Assembly (NCBI GenBank): GCA_003518045.1
Contig: DOZK01000026.1
Span: 1 to 19,834 of the forward strand
Direction of reading: 5' to 3'
DNA: 19,834 bases
From: Candidatus Nomurabacteria bacterium
GTDB lineage: Bacteria > Patescibacteriota > Minisyncoccia > Phycocordibacterales > UBA5272
Shown here one piece after another: positions 1 through 4,563 of the stretch. The notes beneath the pieces are model-generated. The model saw nothing but the letters and a program-made list of their open reading frames with translations, made no database searches and had not been told where the DNA came from. Position 1 is the first letter of the stretch. Every line of letters begins with the position of its first letter. The position numbers and the translations under genes were made by a program.

Positions 1-124
1 GCACTTAGAGTTAGAACTTGGGACATCACCACTTAGCGGGATGAATTAGATAGTAGATAATACTAGCCCATTGCCATGCTTAGCAAACACACAACACAAT
101 AATAATAAATATCACTATTGTCTT

Positions 125-583
125 TTATTCTGTGTAAGAAGTAATATGATCATTCTTTCCATCTGAATATCCTTCAACTATTTGTATATCTATCGGGGCC
201 GAAAATAATTCCAATGTACCATCAGCAGAGGCTTTTTCAAGAAGCTCATTAGAATAAAATGGAGGTACTCCATCAGCACAAGAAAGTGTGATGTGAGGAA
301 ATTTATTTTTTGATTTTGGATTTTCTACAAAAAGTGCATCTCCTTTTTCATCAGTTGCTCTACCGATAATTTTTAAAGTACCAACCCTTCCTATTTCTAT
401 ATTGTCCAGAGATGTTGGTAGAAACCCAATAGTTGAATGACTTGCGAAAACTTTAGAATGTTTTGGTGGAAAAGATGCTAATAATCCTTGTATATCTTTT
501 ACAAATAAAGCGCTATACACGGCTTTTGGTTTTTCTAATGTGGTCTCTATTGTATTTTCAGGTTCTTGTGAATTTAATTCCAT
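125..583 (-). CDS. Small 2H phosphoesterase-like protein (152 aa)
   Basis: The sequence shows two H-x-T-hydrophobic motifs, H49-S-T51-I and H97-I-T99-L, each followed by a hydrophobic/serine stretch. This is the signature of the 2H phosphoesterase superfamily, whose members hydrolyse 2',3'-cyclic phosphates or ligate/trim RNA ends; fungal and plant tRNA ligases carry such a domain. At 152 residues it would be a single domain without a fused ligase or kinase. There is no signal peptide or membrane segment. The ATG at 583 is preferred over the TTG at 589: a TATACT-like -10 (592-597) lies 8 nt upstream of the ATG, suggesting a near-leaderless message. The gene is separated from the upstream minus-strand island by a terminator, so it is probably transcribed alone. 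The family assignment rests only on motifs; the substrate is unknown. Confidence 0.5.
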   Translation of the reverse strand: MELNSQEPENTIETTLEKPKAVYSALFVKDIQGLLASFPPKHSKVFASHSTIGFLPTSLDNIEIGRVGTLKIIGRATDEKGDALFVENPKSKNKFPHITLSCADGVPPFYSNELLEKASADGTLELFSAPIDIQIVEGYSDGKNDHITSYTE

Positions 584-619
584 ATACAATAGTATACCAG
601 CTACAAAAAATTATCCTCT

Positions 620-652
620 TACATAAAAAAGAAAAGACTTCCGTTGGAAGCC
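620..652 (-). terminator. Intrinsic terminator of the minus-strand island
   Basis: Read on the minus strand, a 7-bp hairpin (636-652, loop AAC, one G-U pair) is followed by TTTTCTTTTTT (623-635). It lies about 50 bp past the 101-aa gene and marks the end of the transcript that starts at 3108-3135. Confidence 0.8.
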
Positions 653-660
653 TTTGTAGG

Positions 661-687
661 TCTGTGCATTTTTACGATGAGCACAGA
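661..687 (-). other. 3'-UTR hairpin
   Basis: TCTGTGC and GCACAGA form a perfect 7-bp stem with a 13-nt loop between the stop codon at 700 and the terminator. No U-tract follows directly, so it is more likely a 3'-end stabilising structure than a second terminator. Confidence 0.45.
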
Positions 688-699
688 AGCATCGGGGCG

Positions 700-1005
700 T
701 CAGTCCATGGTCCACACGTTCTGACGCAGAACGGCGTTGCGAGCGTCGCAGTAGTTTGTGGTGAAGTCCTCCGAGCCGAGGCACGACTCCTCTACCATGT
801 ACATTGTTTTATCCGCCTGGTAGGCCATTATGGCGTCGACAATGCGATTGTCATCCACTACGTTCTTGGCAGAGTCTCGGACCTCGTCATCACTGGCGAG
901 TTGTTGTCTGACCCACTCGCGTACCACCCCTTCGATGTCCTGCTCTGCGGGAGCCGGGACGAAACGGAACGCCACTTCTGTCAGCGCGATAAAAAGAACT
1001 TGCAT
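700..1005 (-). CDS. Unknown small protein of the island (101 aa)
   Basis: I do not recognise this protein. It begins MQVLFIAL and is followed by an acidic, mostly helical-looking body with two cysteines near residues 77 and 88. There is no obvious signal peptide: the hydrophobic start is only about 8 residues. A longer reading frame continues upstream to 1098, but AAAGGGG lies 7 nt before the ATG at 1005, which decides the start. Codons are GC-rich compared with the chromosomal genes nearby. It is the last gene before the island terminator, and its roughly 200-nt leader contains three strong hairpins (1036-1110). The overlapping plus-strand frames have no ribosome binding site and look like shadows. 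Confidence 0.6.
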   Translation of the reverse strand: MQVLFIALTEVAFRFVPAPAEQDIEGVVREWVRQQLASDDEVRDSAKNVVDDNRIVDAIMAYQADKTMYMVEESCLGSEDFTTNYCDARNAVLRQNVWTMD

Positions 1006-1035
1006 GATTATCCCCTTTGGTTTGGTTGAAAACAC

Positions 1036-1110
1036 GGAAACACAATTGTTTCCTTTCAGAAGTCGCGAATGAATTCGTAATCTCTGAAAGGAGGGCAACC
1101 GAAGTTACCC
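1036..1110 (-). other. Cluster of three RNA hairpins in the leader of the 101-aa gene
   Basis: Three inverted repeats sit end to end. 1036-1053 has GGAAAC/GTTTCC arms. 1052-1091 has 9-bp outer arms CCTTTCAGA/TCTGAAAGG enclosing CGAAT/ATTCG. 1093-1110 has GGGTAAC-TTCG-GTTGCCC on the minus strand, with a stable UUCG tetraloop. Only a weak pyrimidine run follows the last one, so attenuation or mRNA stabilisation is as likely as termination. Confidence 0.55.
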
Positions 1111-1207
1111 ATCATCGTTCACTAACGCAGAACGCTTCTCGAGTTTTTCTGTTGCCAAGAAAACCATTCTCCGGTGAGCGTCATCCACACCATAACCAAT
1201 GCAACCC

Positions 1208-1282
1208 TTACGAGTGATTGGCGGCAAGGCATTCTTCTCGCGAAAAATGAACCAGGCCGTACTTGTCGACGTAATAGACCAT
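1208..1282 (-). CDS. Tiny peptide gene of the island (24 aa)
   Basis: The frame begins MVYYVDKYG and ends at a TAA at 1208. It is supported mainly by a near-perfect ribosome binding site, AAAGGGGG, 7 nt before the ATG at 1282. That site is almost identical in sequence and spacing to the one before the 101-aa gene. The product is soluble, aromatic-rich at the start, and has one cysteine. It could be a true small protein or a translated leader. No family is recognised. Confidence 0.45.
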   Translation of the reverse strand: MVYYVDKYGLVHFSREECLAANHS

Positions 1283-1387
1283 GATAGTCCCCCTTTAAAA
1301 AAATATTTTGCTTCAAAAATATCTAATGTCTTTTAAGGAGATTAATCTTTACGCTACGACAACAAAGAAGTCCATATAAACAAATGA

Positions 1388-1498
1388 CTAGCTGTCAACG
1401 AATGCTAAACAAATAACAATCCAATCGACAAGCAAAAAGACTCCAATAACTATCACTAACACAAATCCTTTAATAACTGTAATCATTTTCTTAAACAT
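1388..1498 (-). CDS. Small single-helix membrane peptide (36 aa)
   Basis: The frame encodes MFKKMITVIKGF followed by about 20 hydrophobic residues (roughly 8-33) and a short acidic C-terminus ending in DS. This is a typical small membrane protein with positive residues on the cytoplasmic side. AAGGG lies 5 nt before the ATG at 1498. It sits directly downstream of the second hammerhead ribozyme (1578-1626) and of a hairpin at 1511-1554, so ribozyme cleavage would leave it on a processed message. The function is unknown; size and form recall type I toxins, phage holin-like peptides and small regulatory membrane proteins, but nothing decides between these. Confidence 0.55.
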   Translation of the reverse strand: MFKKMITVIKGFVLVIVIGVFLLVDWIVICLAFVDS

Positions 1499-1510
1499 TT
1501 TTTCCCTTAG

Positions 1511-1554
1511 TTGGTGGAATTAACTCGCAAATGATTACAAACTAATTCCATCAA
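1511..1554 (-). other. 12-bp hairpin before the membrane-peptide gene
   Basis: TTGGTGGAATTA (1511-1522) pairs with TAATTCCATCAA (1543-1554), with one G-U-type mismatch and a 20-nt loop. It lies between hammerhead A and the ribosome binding site of the 36-aa peptide and may shield the message formed by ribozyme cleavage. Confidence 0.5.
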
Positions 1555-1577
1555 CCAAGTTTTTCAAAGAACTTCTA

Positions 1578-1626
1578 CTGTTTCGTCGTTTCCGACTCAT
1601 CAGCGAGGAAACACATCCTCGGACAG
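1578..1626 (-). ncRNA. Type III hammerhead ribozyme A
   Basis: On the minus strand the order is: stem III 5' strand CUG; cleavage triplet GUC; stem I hairpin CGAGG/CCUCG with loop AUGUGUUU; conserved box CUGAUGA; stem II GUCG-GAAA-CGAC; conserved box GAAA; stem III 3' strand CAG. All invariant hammerhead core positions are present. The 5' and 3' ends are both in stem III, which makes it type III. Stem III is only 3 bp plus the U-A core pair. Cleavage is predicted between 1622 and 1621. The second copy (1916-1966) has different stem bases that keep pairing, which supports a real, selected fold. Confidence 0.9.
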
Positions 1627-1960
1627 AGAGTGGAGCCAGAGATGATCAGTCTCGTGCTCCACCCAGAGATGACTACGGTCCGGTTCCGTAATCGTGAGAA
1701 AGTGGGTGTTGTTCCACATCTCCCTTGGTCACCCTTTTTGAGAAGGGCCACAGCTACGTACTTTGCACGCTGTGTCTCAGACCTTTGGTTTCCCAGCCCC
1801 ACAGAGTGTGGGTGGTACTTCCTTGCGTACGAATGCTCTCCAACATTCGCAAGAAATTAATACTTTTTATAAAGAATCAATTTCTTGCGAATGTTGTTTT
1901 ACTACAAAGATCATTTCTGTTTCGCTCTTTCGAGCTCATCAGTACGGAAACACATCCGTA
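1622..1960 (-). ncRNA. 339-nt RNA bounded by two hammerhead cleavage sites
   Basis: Cleavage by hammerhead B (1961/1960) and A (1622/1621) would release exactly 339 nt with a 5'-OH and a 2',3'-cyclic phosphate. The piece carries the core of ribozyme B at its 5' end and the GUC-ending stem III strand of ribozyme A at its 3' end, so joining its ends would rebuild a complete hammerhead. Most of the interior can fold into local hairpins: 18-bp arms at 1841-1896, CCCACA-GAG-TGTGGG near 1799-1813, CCCTT/AAGGG near 1731-1746, an 8-bp stem near 1671-1693, and GTGGAGC/GCTCCAC at 1630-1662. No frame in it has a convincing ribosome binding site. The RNA family is not recognised; circularity is inference. 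Confidence 0.6.
1841..1896 (-). repeat. 18-bp perfect inverted repeat inside the excised RNA
   Basis: Arms 1841-1858 and 1879-1896 are perfectly complementary around a 20-nt AT-rich loop. A third related segment, CTTGCG and AATG separated by 4 nt (about 1822-1835), can pair with the left arm instead. Two mutually exclusive hairpins are therefore possible. Confidence 0.7.
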
Positions 1961-1966
1961 GACAGA
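1916..1966 (-). ncRNA. Type III hammerhead ribozyme B
   Basis: Minus-strand order: stem III UCUG; triplet GUC; stem I UACGG/CCGUA with loop AUGUGUUU; CUGAUGA; stem II GCUC-GAAA-GAGC; GAAA; CAGA. Core bases are identical to copy A. Stem I changes from CGAGG/CCUCG to UACGG/CCGUA and stem II from GUCG/CGAC to GCUC/GAGC, with both sides changing together. The stem I loop and stem II tetraloop are identical in the two copies, as expected if they make the tertiary contact that type III hammerheads need for fast cleavage. Predicted cleavage is between 1961 and 1960. It lies about 95 nt past the stop codon at 2060. Confidence 0.92.
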
Positions 1967-2059
1967 GGGAGTTTGCGAGATCCCCAACTCGGCCTTATCC
2001 CGAAGTAAGGACTTTACGCCGCCTCTACAAAACCAACGTGGCGGAAAACTTGCATCTTT

Positions 2060-2428
2060 TTACTTACAGTGACCCAATGGAGTGCCTCCTTGCTCCATAA
2101 AGAACTTGATATCCTGATGTCGCCCGTTGGCGAGATCGAGTTTGTAAAACTCTTCTTCCGATAAACGAGCAAGATCATGGACACGGACAACGCCTTGAGA
2201 AGCGAGACGCACCACGTCATCAGTGAACAGTCCGAGCTCACCAACTAAGGCACCAAGCTTCTTGTTATGGTCTGGCTCTTCCCGCCATTTTTCATTTTTT
2301 TCCCGCAGGCGTACCGCCTCCTTTTCGGTGCGACAGTTGCTCCTAGCAATCGCCCACCTCATCATGAGGTGACCCAGATAAGCTATTTTTGTACCGAGGG
2401 TGACCACCAAATTTTCCACGAAGTTCAT
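2060..2428 (-). CDS. Protein with RNA-polymerase alpha-CTD-like domain (122 aa)
   Basis: Residues about 62-120 follow the pattern of the bacterial RNA polymerase alpha C-terminal domain (two helix-hairpin-helix motifs). ELGLFTDDVVRL corresponds to the first helix, VVRVHDLARLSEEEF to the 'I-GDL-x-x-S/T-E-x-E-L' segment, and the end ...GGTPLGH to the alpha-CTD end. The positions matching the DNA-contacting Arg265 and Asn268 of E. coli alpha appear as Asp and Val, so UP-element binding is unlikely. Residues 1-60 form a basic, helical region with a short hydrophobic stretch (7-27). AAAGG lies 6 nt before the ATG at 2428 and sets this start; the frame stays open to 2518 but has no site there. It is the second gene of the island. 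Possible role: a transcription or nucleic-acid-binding modulator. This is fold-level inference only. Confidence 0.55.
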   Translation of the reverse strand: MNFVENLVVTLGTKIAYLGHLMMRWAIARSNCRTEKEAVRLREKNEKWREEPDHNKKLGALVGELGLFTDDVVRLASQGVVRVHDLARLSEEEFYKLDLANGRHQDIKFFMEQGGTPLGHCK

Positions 2429-2734
2429 GGTGAACCTTTCCGTCGCGTGTGCGACTAAAACATTAAAGAGCAGACCGATCACACCATTGTGATAATCCGG
2501 AAACAATTCACCGCGCACGGTTAGAGAGAATCTCTATCAACCAACCATATTGCTATGGCTGACTGAACAAAGTGGGTAAGATTTTAAACATAGGTACTTA
2601 CCCTCAACCCGCGCCGAATGTCCAGACTCAAGGCCCGAACGCTCGACGACTTAGTGTCTCATTTACCCTGTACAGACATCTCAAGACTATGGGGATATAC
2701 AAACCTTAAGGTATATCAGCTTAGCTCATCAGGA
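2429..2734 (-). other. Structured 306-nt interval between island genes
   Basis: No gene is supported here. On the minus strand there are several hairpins: GATATAC/GTATATC (about 2694-2717), GGGTAAG/CTTACCC (about 2574-2603), CCATA-GCAA-TATGG with a GNRA loop (about 2544-2557), TAGAGA-TTC-TCTCTA (about 2523-2537), ATCACA-ATGG-TGTGAT (about 2478-2493), and GTCGC-ACAC-GCGAC just before the ribosome binding site of the next gene (about 2442-2455). The density of stems suggests a functional leader or ncRNA rather than spacer. Confidence 0.5.
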
Positions 2735-3049
2735 CTAGACAGTCATCCTGAGCCACTGGATTGTGGCACCCTCGGGAAGCTGTTTTGCTCCCTCCGGCAA
2801 GCGTGGTCCGCGATATTGGCCGATGATGGCCACGTCGCCCTTTTTCAGAGAAACGGTGCTCCTCACGCACGGGACCTTCATCCCAATTACGTTGGTGTAC
2901 ACATCCGCTGTGTCAGGGTGGCCGACCGTGGATTCGAATCCATCAGCCAGTTCAATCCGCACACCTTCGAGTTTGATTTCCTCAAACAGAGGCTGGGCGG
3001 GTAAATCCGCCAGCATGTTTAAGGAAAACGCGTTCATTAATTTTTTCAT
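2735..3049 (-). CDS. DUF1874 / AcrIII-1 (Crn2) cyclic-oligoadenylate ring nuclease (104 aa)
   Basis: Recognised from the family pattern: the N-terminus reads MNAFSLNML, then a central V-G-H44-P-D-T-A, a V-P-x-x-R63 segment, and G-P-R83-L-P-E86-G-A near the end. This matches the STIV B116 / SIRV1 gp29 family. The conserved His is the catalytic residue and the Arg and R-L-x-E-G elements contact or cleave cyclic tetra-adenylate (cA4). The family degrades cA4 and so switches off type III CRISPR effectors; viral members are anti-CRISPRs and host members act as regulators (Crn2). Length is typical. The ATG at 3049 is chosen because GGAG lies 6 nt upstream; the ATG at 3061 has none. It is the first gene after a consensus promoter. 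No CRISPR array or cas gene is in the window. Confidence 0.85.
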   Translation of the reverse strand: MKKLMNAFSLNMLADLPAQPLFEEIKLEGVRIELADGFESTVGHPDTADVYTNVIGMKVPCVRSTVSLKKGDVAIIGQYRGPRLPEGAKQLPEGATIQWLRMTV

Positions 3050-3107
3050 TTTCAACTCCATTTAACAAAAAACATTTAATAAGCGAAATTGCTTATCTAT
3101 GCCCATA

Positions 3108-3135
3108 ATTATAGCATATCCTTGACTTTTGTCAA
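3108..3135 (-). promoter_or_regulatory. Strong promoter of the minus-strand island
   Basis: Minus strand: TTGACA (3130-3135), 16-bp spacer, TATAAT (3108-3113) preceded by ATGC. Both hexamers are perfect consensus. It is placed about 60 bp before the ring-nuclease start and probably drives everything down to the terminator at 620-652. Confidence 0.85.
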
Positions 3136-3150
3136 TCATTATATTATGAT
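3122..3150 (+). promoter_or_regulatory. Promoter of the TrmB-like regulator
   Basis: TTGACT (3122-3127), 17-bp spacer, TATGAT (3145-3150). Its -35 forms one half of the palindrome TTGACTTTTGTCAA (3122-3135), whose other half is the -35 of the divergent island promoter, so the two promoters share DNA face to face. Confidence 0.7.
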
Positions 3151-3169
3151 GATATTATGATATAATATC
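3141..3169. promoter_or_regulatory. Candidate operator for the TrmB-like regulator
   Basis: ATATTATGAT occurs twice with an 11-bp period (3141-3150, 3152-3161), and the second copy overlaps an inverted repeat GATATTA-TGATA-TAATATC (3151-3169). The site overlaps the -10 of the regulator's own promoter, as expected for autoregulation, and lies just upstream of the island's -35. The binder is inferred from position. Confidence 0.45.
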
Positions 3170-3197
3170 TATATACAATAAAGACTTTTTAAAACAT

Positions 3198-3953
3198 ATG
3201 GACAAAAACCTTGATAAAAAATTATCTGATAATTTAGAGAAGCTTGGACTTTCTTTAAAAGAAATTGTTGTTTACTTATATTTAATGGCAAGAGATGTCG
3301 AAGTTGGCACATCAAAAATAATACAAAGCACTGGATTACACGGACAATATGTTTATGTGGCACTCGATTCACTAGAAAAAATGGGGCTTGTTAAACATGT
3401 TGTTAAAAATGGACGTAAAAAATGGAGCGGTACCCCACCAAGTCGCATAGAATCTCTTGTTGAAGAAAAGAGAATCATAGCAAATCAAGTAAAAGATTCG
3501 CTGGAATTAATGTTTAAAAAAAATACAGAACAAGAATTTGAAGTTTTTCAAGGAGAGGACCAGTTCGTAACTCATGAGTTCTTTATGATAAAAGAGGCTC
3601 CGGAAAATGGAGTCATAGATATCATTGGTGGAAAAGGTGATAAGTTTCAGACATTGTTGGGTGACGAAAAAAGAAACTATAATAAAATGAGCGTTGATAA
3701 AAAAATACGAGTAAGATTTATTGGAACAAAAGACCAAGAAGAATATTTAAAAAGTGTAAAATCAAGACGAGAATACTTTGATTATAAAATTCTTCCTGGA
3801 TTTAATGAGAGTACTGTGAGCACTTCTATACACACCAATGCTATTTTATTTCAAATATATGGTAATCCCCTTCTTGTTTTTAAAATAAAAAGTAAGGATA
3901 TGGCAGATAACTATAGAACCTTTTTTGATTCACTGTGGAATATGATTCCATAA
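3198..3953 (+). CDS. TrmB-family transcriptional regulator (251 aa)
   Basis: Residues about 8-80 form a winged helix of the TrmB type: a helical segment LGLSLKEIVVYLYLM, then a recognition-helix region with GLHGQYVYVALDSLEKMGLV, then a basic wing around K-N-G-R-K-K. Residues 84-110 form a linking helix. Residues about 115-250 form an alpha/beta effector domain of the kind fused to TrmB winged helices, with no catalytic HKD motif seen. Such regulators sense small molecules or stress and are abundant in CPR genomes. The gene is transcribed away from the ring-nuclease island with overlapping promoters, so it may control both directions. Base composition is AT-rich, like the chromosome and unlike the island. 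No Shine-Dalgarno sequence is seen. Confidence 0.75.
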   Translation: MDKNLDKKLSDNLEKLGLSLKEIVVYLYLMARDVEVGTSKIIQSTGLHGQYVYVALDSLEKMGLVKHVVKNGRKKWSGTPPSRIESLVEEKRIIANQVKDSLELMFKKNTEQEFEVFQGEDQFVTHEFFMIKEAPENGVIDIIGGKGDKFQTLLGDEKRNYNKMSVDKKIRVRFIGTKDQEEYLKSVKSRREYFDYKILPGFNESTVSTSIHTNAILFQIYGNPLLVFKIKSKDMADNYRTFFDSLWNMIP

Positions 3954-4135
3954 TACTAATATAAATATTTAAACGTCTCTCGTGATTATACTATGTCGTG
4001 GTAAAGCGTAGCCACCTATATTTCCTATTATACGCAAGCTGTGGACTGTAAGCTGTTGGCTACCAGCTATCCTTGTTATACTTTATATTAGAGAGCTTTT
4101 TGTTTCAGACTTAAAAAATAATTTAAAAATAAAAT

Positions 4136-4342
4136 ATGAAATCATTACATATGGTTGCATTCGTTCTATTAATAATAGGAGGTCTAAACTGGGGAGTAAG
4201 CGCGGCTTTTGGTTATAATGTTGTAGATATGCTTCTAAATTCATGGCCAGTAGTTGAGAGACTTGTATATATATTAATCGGACTTGCTGCTTTGTATGAG
4301 CTTTTCTCACACAGAGGAATGTGCAAGCATTGTACAGCATAA
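4136..4342 (+). CDS. DUF378 family small membrane protein (68 aa)
   Basis: There are two predicted membrane helices (about 5-25 and 41-58) separated by a short loop. The first carries the family-typical G-G-L-N-W-G motif, and a C-terminal tail holds the pair C-x-x-C (MCKHC). This matches DUF378 (YuzA-like) proteins, which are widespread and of unknown function. No ribosome binding site precedes the ATG. Upstream (3954-4135) there is no gene, only short repetitive words and a possible GTGGT/GCCAC hairpin. A strong terminator follows at 4388-4424. Confidence 0.75.
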   Translation: MKSLHMVAFVLLIIGGLNWGVSAAFGYNVVDMLLNSWPVVERLVYILIGLAALYELFSHRGMCKHCTA

Positions 4343-4387
4343 ATAGTTAATGGTTACTCGTTGGTAGTTACTAGTTAATACCAACAC

Positions 4388-4424
4388 AATTCAAAAGTGG
4401 CCGCTTTGCGGCCACTTTTGAATT
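4388..4424. terminator. Bidirectional hairpin terminator
   Basis: Perfect 17-bp arms (4388-4404 and 4408-4424) with a TTT loop; the stem is GC-rich near the loop (GTGGCCGC) and has A/T tracts at its base on both sides. It lies between the convergent DUF378 gene and fusA. Confidence 0.85.
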
Positions 4425-4464
4425 TCTAATTTAACCACTAAAATCTATGGAACAAGGAAGAATT

Positions 4465-4552
4465 TGCTTTAGATGCGAGGAGTCTAGGAATTTTTCGAAG
4501 GAGACGTACGAGATAGTACGTTGACAGAGAAAAATTCCGTAACGACAAAGCA
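4465..4552 (-). repeat. Structured repeat element, copy 1 (3' of fusA)
   Basis: Three nested stems: outer TGCTTT/AAAGCA (4465-4470 with 4547-4552), middle GGAATTTTT/AAAAATTCC (4487-4495 with 4530-4538), inner ACGTAC/GTACGT (4504-4509 with 4516-4521). The unpaired sides carry GCGAGGAG-CTA and GTAACGACAAA, which recur in copy 2 (6998-7119) with different but still pairing stems. It begins 12 bp after the fusA stop. Confidence 0.65.
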
Positions 4553-4563
4553 GATGAAGTAAA

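Noticed and set aside
1..124. Possible 3' end of a plus-strand gene at the left edge.
   Set aside because: Two frames could end here (stops near 36 and 48) and neither shows a recognisable C-terminus; too short to call.
1622..1960. Endless translation of a 339-nt circle (length divisible by three).
   Set aside because: The longest minus frame continues across the junction but meets a UGA about 17 codons later, and there is no ribosome binding site.
2694..2760. CUGAUGAG on the minus strand (2725-2732) just after the ring-nuclease stop, as a possible third hammerhead.
   Set aside because: A short GACU/AGUC stem precedes it, but the would-be cleavage triplet reads GAU (no U at the required position) and no GAAA box follows a stem II; UGAUA is found instead. 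At best a decayed relic, more likely chance.
463..3065. Long plus-strand open frames opposite the island (for example 463-1029, 2618-3004).
   Set aside because: They lack ribosome binding sites, run through ribozymes, hairpins and the terminator, and read as shadows of the minus-strand genes, whose starts are well supported.
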